DNA of 64,000 nucleotides, from NCBI GenBank assembly GCA_003640385.1, contig RCAB01000011.1:310001-374000 (forward strand), written 5' to 3'. The notes under the pieces are model-generated. The model saw only the letters and a program-made list of their open reading frames with translations. It was not told where the DNA came from and made no database searches. The DNA is from Setaria digitata. Lineage: Eukaryota > Nematoda > Chromadorea > Rhabditida > Setariidae. Both the position numbers and the translations under genes were made by a program. Shown in pieces: positions 12,501-24,657 of the stretch. Positions within the stretch are counted from its first letter, which is position 1, and each line of letters opens with the position of its first letter.

Positions 12501-13965
12501 AAGTGCCGGATACAAGAATGACACTTGAGCGCCACGTTTACCTTCCCAGTGCTTACTTTCAACGACAACATTCATGTATCGCTCACTTTCCTCACGGCTC
12601 ATCATCATACTGAGTTTGTGTTTTTAAATTTCAAAGTAATATTATGAAAAAAATTTGGGGCTTAAATTCAAAATAAATAGAAAGCGAACTACAGTGCCTG
12701 TTATAGACCACGGTGTCTGGGATCCACAAGACATTGTACGGAAGTACTGTACAGTTTATCATATCATATTCATCGGGATTCCAGTCCAGGAACTCGTCTA
12801 CCCATTTCTGAAATGACAGTATCAATTTTGTGCAATTGTGAAAATAACTCTGAGAAACGATTAAATGCTCCTTTCATTGTCTTTATAAAATCACTTAATT
12901 ATTTTCATTGTCAATAAAAGTTGACTTGGAACCAAATTAAAATTGGTGAAATCAAAAGTAGATAAAAGCGGCTAAATCTGAAAGTATCGGATATCGGATC
13001 GATGGAATGAGTGAAGCTTGCCTGGATCATCCAGACTTTTAAACTCAAACACTGCGATGGTTCATCCTGTAACAGTAAAAGAAATCAGAGATCATTAGAA
13101 GCAAAAGGTTGCAAGTAGCAAATGGATGAAAGTAGTAAAAAGATCTATCAAATTATCAGCGGAAGAGAAAAGTAGAAGATATCTCTTATCAATGTGTCAA
13201 GAGATAGAAATTTATTTGCGAAAGTATCACTCATTTCTATTACTTCATTTTGTTTGCACTCTATTCACGACTTTTTTTTCATTTCGTAGCAAAAAAAGCG
13301 TACCATTTTCTATTTCGCCCTGAAAAATGAGATGGAACATAAAAGGACAATTGCCGCTTCTTAATCAAGCACTAATTACAATGAAAAATGTTGGAAAATG
13401 AACAAACCACGTCGATGAGTTGGTACAGACTCATACTGATACTCACAGTCAACGATTCAGAATGATTCTTAATCGGTCGAACACTCGGATCGTATCTTCC
13501 AAAAGCAATACTTTTATCGAAATTCCGGTGTTTAAATAAAGTGAAATTAACAACTTTTCTAATGCACATTTTAAAATAATTTTGCATTATTCAAAAAAGA
13601 AAATATAACCTGGCAGTGGAAAGTAAATCTCGGACCAATCGAGTATGAGGCAACTGCTGTCGCGCTGAAATGAAATAATGCATTTCATCGTCCTTCCCTG
13701 CTTCTGCAAATGGCTAACGCGTACGATAAAACTCGTCTTAAAATACTCAGAATCTAAACAGTCTTCAATTTTCGAGATTTCTGGATCAGAGAAATTTTTG
13801 AATCTATCATAAAATCGCTTGTCAGATTTGCAAGCAAACTTTTTATATACTGGGATATATTTCATCGATGCAAATAGATGAAAAATACAAACCTAAAGAA
13901 GTTTGGTGAATTTTTACGGAAGTTACCGAGAGAGCGAAGACTGCAGCAAACAGAAGCAACGACAT
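9505..13965 (-). CDS. Nicotinic acetylcholine receptor subunit, alpha-type (downstream tandem copy)
   Basis: Fourteen exons give 542 residues: 13965-13893, 13849-13636, 13510-13408, 13066-13022, 12807-12698, 12609-12450, 12244-12107, 12013-11896, 11707-11555, 11252-11056, 10827-10768, 10576-10504, 10020-9980, 9648-9505. The start is a signal peptide (MSLLLFAAVFAL). Ligand-domain landmarks are YDPSVRPIKNHSE, WNPDEY, LWIPDTVVYN and a Cys-loop with exactly 13 residues between its cysteines. The vicinal pair C286-C287 (YKYACC) defines an alpha-type subunit. TM2 begins with GEKITMG; the Glu at 338 is the cation-selectivity ring. TM4 is WEFLAVIVDRIFLLFF near the C-terminus. The product would be part of a pentameric cation channel at synapses or muscle. 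Introns after exons 4 and 5 start with GC. Exon 2 (70 codons) is an unusual N-terminal insertion and is the least certain part. The nematode subfamily was not assigned. Confidence 0.85.
10845..10950. repeat. Simple TCTGATA-type repeat in a receptor intron
   Basis: Repeated ttctgatata-like units in an AT-rich block between exons 10 and 11 of the receptor gene. It is intronic low-complexity sequence. Confidence 0.5.
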
Positions 13966-15265
13966 GGCATCGAAATTGCGTCGTTGCGCTAATTTTTCGC
14001 AGTAATAATATTTAGAAAACTGATAAAACAAATAAATGGCTTATTGCGCATTGAAAAGTCTAGATGAAATAGTTGGAGAAGAATATCTGTTTCGATGTGA
14101 TTACTCAAAGATTGGCCAAGATCAAAGTGGATATTTCTTACAAATTCAACGGAAATCTAAGAAATAGAATCTGGTGCAAAGACGAAATTTCCTCTTTCTG
14201 TTTAAGAAATTAATCCATCTCATAAGTTTCTACTTCGAAAGCATTGAGAAGAAGACTATTGAAAACAGGCTTAAGAAAATCCGCTTCGCAGTTCTTTCTT
14301 TTGTGACATACTGCCTGGTAATGAAACAAGAAAGATATTACTGTATCATCTCTGGACGAGATATAAAAAAGTAGAAAAATTATTTATCTGAAAAAATGAC
14401 CATCTGCAAATTGTTGTTTTTGTAAAAGTTATCTCCATTTTCTCTTTTTTAATAGTTCTGAGGAAAGTGAGGAGTGAATCCCTATCTCCTCGTGAAGCTA
14501 AACAATAACATTTCTTATCATTCTCTTAAATTAGACTTACCGTATTCAAATGTAATTGAAATAACTAGACAAATTTTGCAACGCAATCACAGAGAAATTT
14601 ATTCAAATTTCATCTTAGACCATTAACTCACTCTGCATAAGGAATGATTTTTTTTTCCAGATATTAATATTTTTGAGTATTTCTTTACTGAGAGAAGACA
14701 GCAACCGGATGGTTGTAGGCCACAATTATCGTTGTACCAATGAACTACCAATTTAAACAGCAACAACATCTTTTATTAGCTGCCATAGATATGCTATTGG
14801 AAAGTTCCAACATGAAAAAGTCTATCGATTTCTCGAAGTAGCGCATAAGCCAAATAAAACAATAATGCATCCATTTCCTCAAGAAATTTGCTACTTGAAG
14901 GAAATTTCAAAATCGTTTCTGCAAGCAAAATAAATGCTTTGTGGCCATAATTTCACCCTGATCTCAGCATATTTTCAAACAATAAGAGATTCTTATAGAT
15001 ACTTTTTTTCACAGGAAAGAGGAAAAGCATGTGACTATCTCGCAGTGACACGGCATCAGATATCAAAGAATTGGAGAAATTTCTAACAAAAAAATTTCTA
15101 ACATAATTTCTAACAATACGAAGAGATTTTGGTATATGTTGCTCATACAGAAGCTCATTACTATAAGTGATACTTCGGCAATAACCATACGAAAAGATGT
15201 GCAAAATAGTACTCAGACCTAGCAATCTTTTTTGATTTTCGAAAAGAATTTCAGTAAAAGGTGTC
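13966..15265. other. Spacer between the two tandem receptor genes
   Basis: About 1.3 kb separates the stop of the upstream receptor gene from the start of the downstream one. That is longer than a typical nematode operon spacer, so each gene probably has its own promoter. The 66-codon plus-strand frame at 14174 has no supporting signals. Confidence 0.5.
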
Positions 15266-18200
15266 TTACTGATTATCGTACAGGAGGTGATCCACAGAGG
15301 ACCAATAGTACAAACCGATGGAATTGATGCCAGCAGTGAAGGATGCAAAAATGATAAGAAAAGTGATAAAAAACAACCGCTCTACTACTCTTGCCATCCA
15401 TTCGTATTCATCTCGTGCCATCCGACCATTTTGTCTGTTACTGATTTCATCTTAAAACAAGCTCATAAAAATTCATATATTCATCATTTTTGTACAGTTT
15501 TGTTCCATCAAAAAAAAAGAACACATTAAATAATTACACCATATTAATCGACAGATGTTTTTAGAGGACTGATAATTCGAATAATTATGATAATAGCACC
15601 CTTAAGACTGATAACTCCAAGTTTTTGTTTGTATAAAAATACTAATTAGACAATTTGGTAGTTACAAAGTAAGAATGCTTTTGAACGAATTTAAAATTAT
15701 TGATATGAATTACGTACCTCCCGGACCTGGAACTTTTTTAAGCGATATTTGTTGCTGCGGTAAATCGAATTTGGATCTTTCCAAAGAGGAAGCAAGAACT
15801 AAATTAGTATCACGCGCATTCACCTTCAGGTCAACATTGTCGCCTTCCAACAAATTGTGTTGGATAGTCGGAAAGGCCACGGGAGGATTCATTATCGTCG
15901 CAGTGGTATCTGATGTGTGTGAGATATCAGTTTCTTGACCAGCTATAAAACACCAGATCTGAATGTCACGATTTTAGGGCTTACTTGAAGCCAAAACATA
16001 CAGCTTATTACGAACTAACATTGTGTCCGTTTCTGAGCGGATGCATCACAGCTGTTGTGCGACAATGTAGACAATTCGCACTGATGCGATAAGACTAGTG
16101 GTGTTTTGCGCCTTTTTTTCCGTGGCTCTTCCGATCCTCTTGTCGGAGAATCACATATCTCGTTTTGTAAAACTGCTGATTGCAACTCTTTCTAAACAAA
16201 TATTTGAAAGATTCAAGCTTGGCTAATAGCAGAGTGTTTTTCATTAATCAGTCTAATAATTATCACTGCACATTGATGCTTCATCCATCTAATTTGTCCT
16301 CTTCATTCAGATTAATTCAAGAATTTCTCCTATTCTATTCATTGATTTTTTGAAGGAACTATTGAGAAATTCCGAATAAAAGCTTGAGCATTTTACACCT
16401 CATTTATCACTGTTAAGTGCCGCGGTATGTCTTCGAATATGGTATGTGCGATGAATTTCACCAAGCGAACAGTACGAGGGCCAAGACGATTCTTTAGACG
16501 ACCACGTTTTTGAATGGCGATAACAACAGAGGATGCCAAAGTTCCAAGTGATATTATTACGATCATAGCCAAAATAAACCAGCCTAAAATAATCTGGACA
16601 AGAAGTTAACAGGAGACCAATTTTTTTTTTCAACTATTTGAGCAGCACTACTGGGAATGAAGTTATTGGCCAAAATCACTTAGTGTGTCGTGAATGCTGA
16701 TGCTGCTAAAACGAGTATTTAAGGAATAAATTCTCAAAATGAAAATGAAGTTGTGCATGCGTGTAACCAATGAGTGGTATAAATGTGGATGTAGTTGGCA
16801 TCTGATCGGAAACCATTAGCATTAGGATGGACATCGACAGTAACGTTGTGATTCCAAGTGATATTTTTTCCTCACGCATACCACTTGCTGTAGAAGTTCT
16901 GAATAGCAGGTTTCTTTGAAAAAAAAAAAAACTTCAGAGAGCTTAATTAGTTGCAAAAAGTAATTTTTTGGAAAAAAACATACGTGAAAAATCCAACGAT
17001 GGCAATTAGCGTTATAATACTTGTTGGAATTATTAGGTTAATAATGTAAAATAAAGGCTTCCTTCGTAAATAAAGTGTTATTGGGAGAAGAGTATACTTA
17101 TTCGGGCAACATTCATATTTCATTTCTTTCTTTCTCACTATAAAACAAACCATTTGCATAAAAGTTATGATAGACACAGAAAACGGAATAAGTTGAAGTT
17201 TTGTTCAGAACTTATGAGACAGTTTTTAATCTGATGTTGCGACCTGAACATTAACGAAGAAGTGGCCCCATGTGCGAATACTGTATAAAATTGAGAAACA
17301 ATTTTAATTTTAGGCTTTAAATAAAAAAAAACTTTGAAAGCACCAAGAGTTTCCAACTTTTTTCTGTCACTTAAAGATTAACATTAAAGGTGAAATAATT
17401 CGAAATACAACAGCTGAACCTGCTGTTCTTATAATATGCCATCCTTCGTTCTCAATATAATTTGTCATACCAACAGTGTCCGAATGTGGAAAATAGTCGA
17501 TACCTTTCTGATCAAATGTCCAACTTGAAAATATCATCGAGCAAATCTAAACAACTCTGTACGATACTAATAGAAAATCAAGCTAACTCAACTAGACGGC
17601 AATGATGGTGTTGGAAAAAATGCAAACTTTTCATTTTTTTAAAGTTTACTTGACTTGAACTATTTTTGAATTAATTTTAATTACATTGCTAAAGCAGTTT
17701 AGCAATAAATACTCCCGGTTATCAGCGCATGACAACTTACAAACAGGTGGTAATAATGGATAATGATTTTAACTACAATTAGCTGTTCATGACAATAAGA
17801 TCTTGATTTCGCAAATTTGAACAACTGCTTTAAATTAGCGGTCCGAGTTAGTTCCACGCGAAGATAGCACACTTCGTATGCTATCATATTTCAGTAATAT
17901 CGAGATCGCTATAACAAACAACAGACTTTTCCTTCTCACCACTTTATGTCCAAAATAGAAGTTTAGTCAAATGAAAGTGTATGAAATTATTTATGTAAAA
18001 CACTTTCCTGAATATCGAATGGAAAAAAACGAAGATTCAATGAGCATGAAAATTTGTAGACAGTTGGATAGAGAAGTTCAATATACGCAGCTCGTAAATT
18101 ATCGTCAGCGGTAAGTTTCACATTCAACAATCGCCTCGTGTCATCATCTTTCATTACTAACCTGAGTTACTTAGGTTATTATGATTACTAATCCATTTGA

Positions 18201-19487
18201 AATGTGATTTCTATGATATGTTGAGTTTGAACTAAGGAAGTTTTTCTCTTTCGTAAGTGCTAAATAATTAGAAGTTCCGGAATATTTTGTAATATTTTTC
18301 GGGCAAACAATATAACAAAAGGAGGTAAACGAACGAATTGTAAAGTGTTGTATCGGGTAACCATATCGAACTGTGTGGTAAATGGATTTCCGTAATATTG
18401 TCATAATCCTCTGAATGCCAATACAAAAACTCATCGTACCAGCGCTATATGTTACATAAATATTTAAAAACGAGTTTTTTAATTAAACTGCCTCGAGAAT
18501 TTCTTGACTTCATCCGATCTTATTGCCTAATTTTATGATATGGAAAACAAGGTCAGCTTTAGTAATACGGAGGAAATTTATAGATACAAATGTAGTGGTG
18601 GTCAGAGACTGGAAAACCTTCGAAATAACATGTGGATTATGAGGAGGAAAGTTAATTATATGAAATTATTTTAATTTGTCTTATAGAAAGCGCGAGGCTA
18701 ATTTGCACCAAAACTATTTTAATATTTCTATAACAGTTTGAAATAATAAAATTTAATGAAAATATTAAACATATGCGTGGATTACTAAAGACTATTTTTC
18801 AACTAATTTGATCATCCAGCAGAATTAGAACTAAGTAATAATAAATTTTCATATTTTCAACGAATTCAATTTATTAACCAAAAATCGTTTACTCTTACAT
18901 TGGTAATTTTATATCTGTGAAAGATAACGATGAAATTTTTATTAGTTGACGAAGTGAGGTAATAAAAGGCACCTCAATTATCCAAGCATTGAGCAAGACG
19001 TACTGCTGTGGCTCGTTCTAAAAAAATTTTTTATTAAGTGAAAGAGAACGGCACTGAAGAAAATGAATGTTTTATTTTCATCACTTTTCACATATATAGC
19101 AATCTTCGAATAAATAATTTTTGTGTTTTCAACCTTTTCAATTTCAAGATTGCTCCATCTCAAAAATGGAATTGATAAATTGTATTTGGAGACAAAAAAA
19201 AGTACAAACCACTTCTAAGATTTGATATAAATCCATGCTAAATGTCACATTGATGGCTTTATTATGATTCCAGACAGGTTTCGATTTCTTATCATATGTA
19301 TCCAACATATCACGTATTAGTTTCAGTTGGGGTGGCAGACAATTTGATGCTACAACTGCAGCTGCAAATACTATAAATTCAAAAAACTTTTTAACTGAAG
19401 GAACAGCTTCACACTACGAGATAAAATAAAGTGTTGATTAAACGGATGAAGATGTATAATCCATGAGCAGAGCATATAATTTCTCAT
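15266..19487 (-). CDS. Nicotinic acetylcholine receptor subunit, alpha-type (upstream tandem copy)
   Basis: Twelve exons give 573 residues: 19487-19415 (start uncertain), 19370-19210, 19017-18973, 18444-18335, 18161-18008, 17546-17420, 17137-16984, 16898-16768, 16583-16399, 16191-16020, 15942-15718, 15450-15266. Landmarks are YDKKSKPVWNHN, the loop segment HSSIWLPDTTLYNS, a 13-residue Cys-loop beginning CSLNLRFFPFD, the vicinal pair C233-C234 (KYECC) of alpha-type subunits, and TM2 starting REEKISLG with the Glu typical of cation channels. A long, Ser/Thr- and Lys/Arg-rich cytoplasmic loop (about residues 350-515) precedes TM4 (EWMARVVERLFF). Exons of 45 and 110 bases match the other copy exactly in length and phase, which shows common origin. 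The intron between the FPFDIQ and ICSMIF exons begins with GA. The first exon (24 codons, 44-base intron) is a poor signal-peptide candidate and could be wrong. Confidence 0.85.
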
Positions 19488-22400
19488 AGCGCTTCCAGTT
19501 GTCCTTTATTATTAAGAATTTGATTTGAAAAGTAACTCAGTTAGAAAAGACGATTAGTTCCAATTCATTAGTACTCTTTGAATTTCAGATGTAATATAGA
19601 ACTTGAAATTCAAAAAGTATTGGCAAAGCAAATTCTGCTAGGTCTAGATTGTACTATAAGCTGAATGCAGCGGTAAAAACATGAATTGAAACTCTTTTTT
19701 GTCTTGACTAACAAATTTCCCTAAATTCTAAACTCACTTGCGGTCAGATGAAACAAATAAGCCACGGCGGTGCATTTTTCTAGTACCATTATTAAGTGAA
19801 ATATTTTTTTTCACTGATCATTGTATTATTCTGCAGTAATAAATAAGCGTAAATTACATGACTGATCGAAATTTCTGATTATCTCATGTTAAAGAATAAT
19901 CTAAAGTTTCTGAAATTAAGAAAATGAAAATGATGAGCAGAAGGCAATATTATAAGCAAGGTATGTCAATTCAGACCAGAATTGAAAGAAAAAAGACGCA
20001 TTGGCGCAAACCAATCCAAAATATTTTTCAACTTTTATTTAATCCAGTCAGACAATTTGACGTTTTTATAGAAACGTTTATCATTATTGTTCATTTAGTT
20101 TGTGTTGAAGGCCTTCATCACAAGACAGAGATTTTTCACCTCCTATATTTGTAAATGTAATGTAGATTTAAGTTCCATTATGAAGTGAATGAAACGTAAG
20201 AGATTTCACCTAATAGTTCACGGACGAAAGTTTCGATTCTTGTGGTAGCCAAGATTACTGCGCACCAATGCACCATCGCTTTGATATCAGAGCTTTGACC
20301 TTAACTGCAAAACTGTTTGACGATTTACTTCCGCGCATTTTTTACAGCAATAGTCAAAGTTAGAAAGAAGGGCATATATTTATATTACAAATTTTCGGAC
20401 ATGTTGAGTCCCATGTCTTAGTAAATTTTATTATTTATTGTTCTATATGCAACGCTGCATAACTCTTTTAATATGGAAAGATATTACTTTCTCGATTATT
20501 ATGTGACCATTTGTTACGAGGAAGCATTAATTTAACAGGGACTGAGTAGCTCGAGCTGCTGTCCCGCATAATTTTTTACCCTCCTAAAGTAGCTAAGGAT
20601 TCTTCACCTGATATTTGTTAACGAAAGATGTTATTGCATAAATTTTGATGCTGTATAAAATAATAATAAATTGTAAATTGCAAATTCAGATTTAGTTTAA
20701 TAATACTTCAAGTATCAAAAAAGTGGGTTGATTTAATGTGATGAAGTTTTCTTCTTTTGAACGACGGATGCTAACTGTTGAGTATACTTTTGCACTTTTA
20801 ATAAAAAAAAGTCTTTTAAGCACAATGGATCGAAATTCGAAGTAGAGTTTTCCACCTTATTCAAGTCACTCTCTGTTAATCTCTAATAAAGATGTAACTT
20901 CACTACGACTTATGCAATCTAATGTATTATTACAGTATTAAATTTATCACTGCTCATAATTTATTCAAATTTCGAATCTTTTCTCAGCGCTTATCAAATC
21001 ATCATAATTTTATAGGTTTATAAAAGATGAATTGTCACAGCTTAATTAGAAGCAATTTATTCACTTTGAAAAACTGAAACAAATCTGTTTTTTAGATAAG
21101 AATGCAAAAAAAGTGGAAAATCCAGTGTTATTAAATACCTGAAATTGCTTTACCAAAAAAAAAAAAAAAAACAAAGGAAGAAATAAAATGGGTGAAAAGT
21201 TACCGAACAGTCAACTTGCTCAGGATATTTCTCACGCTTTAAAATTGCGAATTCTGAAAAGATGAAGTGAGTTCTAAATTAATGACATTTGATTTTAGTG
21301 GTCGAAATATAAAGAAAAAAGTCATAGTATTAGCGAAATGAATTGTCATGCATAAATGATATCTATTTATGGTTTATCCAACTTTCACTAATGTAATGCA
21401 TAAATGATTTTTAAAATTGGTGGCATTTCCACAGCCCAATACAAATAAATGCGTTATGAAATGAATATTTAATTTCAATATTTAATTGAATATTTAATTT
21501 GTGCAGTTTATGATAAACCAAGCAAGATCAGTTTCCTTCCTATTTCTGCTTATTTATGAATAAAACTGGAATTCATTTAAGCAAATTAATTGTTTCTTCA
21601 TAAATTCTGTTTGATCCGTTGACCTATATTATTGTTTTCCACCTGTAATGTATATATAGTATTCACTCATTTGTTTTATAAATTCCCAGCTAACATGTTT
21701 TGTCAAATGGAGCTTAAATATTATTCGTCTCGAAAGACGAATCATACACAAGAAAGAATATGGAAGAATAATGTTCGTTTCAAGATTACTGACAGTTGGA
21801 AGATTCTGTTTTGCTGACAAAATTAAAAAACATTATTATAGAAAACGGACGAGATTCTCTAATTCATGCATAGATAAATTCAGAGTAGCAATAAAGGCTC
21901 CGACTGATCTAAGCATTACTACTAGGCTGTTTTTAGAATTTAAACTGAATTTAGACCAGAATTGGAAACTCAAACCTTTTGTCTGTTAATGGCAATGCAA
22001 GCTTCTTTGACATTTTGGATGCATTTTATTCTTCTAAATAAGTAATTTCAGAATTTTGCTGCTTAATGAAAGAGTCTTCTCCTGATTCTGGACTTACAAC
22101 TCGAACAATACTGGAAAAGGACACATGGCCATCTCTAGAAATGATAAAATGTTACACTAAGATGAATTTTTAAACTCCGATGAATTATGATTATGCAAAA
22201 ATAAATCAAATAAATAAAATAAAATGAAATAAAAAACTAAACTGTAGAATGCATTATAAATATTTTTTAACTGATCGTTTGGAACTAAGATCAACAGGAT
22301 GATGAGTTATTTGCTTTCACTGCTCGAAGCATGGAACCTGCTGAACGACAGACTCTTATCTCATTCTTATCACTAGCGCAAGTTTTATTTCCATCCTATT

Positions 22401-24657
22401 TACTACTATACAATGCTATTTAAGTGGAAATTATTATTTATGTGAAGAGTTCCTGAAAATCTATTATTTTATAGCAATCTTCAGGTGCCTTGGTGCTAGT
22501 TGATCTAATTCCCTCACATAACCAACACCCAGGATAACAATGATGCATTGTTTCTCTCTCCATCCAAACATCTCAATCAAAAAAGACAGTTCCATGTCTA
22601 AGAAGGTATCTGAATCTGTGCTCGACGCGGATTCTGGAGAAATTCACATAACTGAAGAGCATGAACAAACATACTGGAGATTAATCGGATTCAGATTCAG
22701 CCAACGACACTTGAGGAAACTTGAGGCTAATGAAGCTTACGTTTTTTTTTTTTGGAAAACCGATGATTTCTTGTTGTTTCAGCAGGTTCGCGGTTAATGA
22801 TTTTTGTTCACTGGTAATTAACTAACTATAAATGCAGCTAGTTCTCGCGCCTTTTTAAGTACTCACAACCTTTCATCGGTGTAGTTTTCTGGATTGGATA
22901 AAAACATCAGTTTAGCTCTGCAAAATTTCCCACACTTCATTTCAGATGGATTCTTTTTCTTACAGTCTCGAATTTTGGTTTTTCAAAAAATTCATGCCAA
23001 TTCATGCGATATGAATTTTCCAGCCATTCCGTGAAGAGATTTTGTTTCATTTTTTATTGTCGGAAAACACCTTCATCTGTGAGCTTGTTTTACTGGCTAA
23101 TCAACAACTTTCCGGAATGTCCAGTTTCACACCTTCTGTTTGTTTCTTAATGTGGAATGGTATCTCAAAGTGATGGTAAGTCTTTGGCCGCTTATACTTC
23201 TATTTGTCATACAGGTTTTGTTTCCTTGTCTGAGAGTATGGTTTATTATGGTAAGTCAATGTCCTTGGTAATAATGTTGGCTCATCGGTATATTCTGTCT
23301 TGGTTTCATTTTATTGGTGAGTTTTATCATATTTCTAACAGTCTTCGTTGCTGATATGTACGCCTGCATGCAACCCTATCTCTCGCGTGCTTATAAGTTG
23401 ATAACGCCAAATTGCAATCGGATGTCCTACCTGTCCATGAATTCCTAGTCCGAGCCAAACGAGGCCACTACAAGTGTAGTCGCAGAAGAGACAAACTACA
23501 CAGACCGGCAGCCAAGAGATACGTTGTAAACGGACCGGTTGTTGAAATTCCGCACCCTTAAGTAGGAGTGAGCGCGACAGTCTACTAGTTGCGGCACACT
23601 CCTTAGTTTTCCACCTGTAATTTTTTGGAATCTGTTACTCTCTGCTGACCTTTGACCGGAGCCGAGAAACCGTATGCGGTCTCCCTCACCTCTTTATCTC
23701 TTATCCTTCTCTCAATCCTGCTAAAGCGCAAATTTCGTTCATTCCATCTCTAACAAACACTATCTCTTCAAGTCAACAATCCACCCTGCACCCTCTCACA
23801 TATTATACCTTTCTACATGATCACTGCACTGAACAAATCTGAAATCTCTTCGTTCTACAGCTTGCCACACTGTCTCTCCCATCCTTAACGTTAACTCTTT
23901 TTCTGCAATCAATCAGACAAAATGTCGTCGTTATATTTGTGTCGTCACATATCTTGCGGCGTGGATCACTATGACTTGGTCTCCATGAAGGATTTAGTCC
24001 CAAGGGAAAGAATGGGATTTATCGGGACAGGTGTCGTAAGACAGGTGTCAACGGGAAGAGAGTGACGAGCCGTCTGAAAGGGCAGGGGTCGATTCCATAG
24101 CTGTGAGGGAAGAGATGAACCTGTACGACGCGATGTCACAGACCATCAAAAACGGGAGGACGGGAGGACCTCATTATGACTTCGCTTTCCCTTTCGACTC
24201 CGGAGAATATGACAAGTGACTGGACACAACTACTTGCCCCTTGACTTCTTAACCGACCAGCACTACACTACTACACGTCCCCTCCGCAGCGGCATGATTA
24301 ACGTTTAACGTCATGTCTACCCTTCTTCAAATACATTTAGCTTTCGATCTTTTGATTTACTCGTTGTGCGTGTCTCATGTTTAAGTGCGATACTGTACAG
24401 TAATGTATCGTTTGGAGAGACTAGTCTTGGGAGTATAACGTGAAGTATGTCTGGTGCTCAATCCTCATTTGCACATGGGATCAACAAGGAGAAAGTAAAT
24501 GATTGTGCCAAAATATCGTAGTTTATTAAGTGAATAGTATGATTTTTTGAGATCCCATATTTACTGAAGACTACTGATAGAATTATGCATCGTTGGTCCC
24601 TTTTCTTTTCCTTCTTCAGACTAGACTGCTATATACTACGTAGTATGATCTTTTGAA
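19488..24657. other. Long intergenic stretch, no intact gene
   Basis: About 5 kb between the divergently oriented receptor gene and transportin gene. Most is AT-rich, with direct repeats of a gaatatttaattt unit near 21463-21500. The 23380-24310 part is GC-richer and listed separately. The 85-codon plus-strand frame at 22540-22797 is moderately protein-like but has no partner exons. Transportin's 5' UTR acceptor (ttcttcag, ending 24619) lies at the right edge. Confidence 0.5.
23380..24310. other. GC-richer island of unknown origin
   Basis: Base composition is visibly richer in G and C than the surrounding AT-rich DNA. It holds open segments on both strands without a start codon or splice signals, for example a plus-strand stretch of about 53 codons containing RAKRGHYKCSRRRDKL. 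It could be a decayed mobile element or an old insertion. No terminal repeats or target-site duplication were seen. Confidence 0.4.

Noticed and set aside
22540..22797. 85-codon plus-strand frame as a gene
   Set aside because: Moderately protein-like, but it has no acceptor, donor or conserved motif and ends in a T-run.
23821..24310. tRNA or rRNA gene in the GC-richer island
   Set aside because: A ggtcgattcc stretch resembles a tRNA T-loop, but no acceptor stem or anticodon arm could be paired around it.
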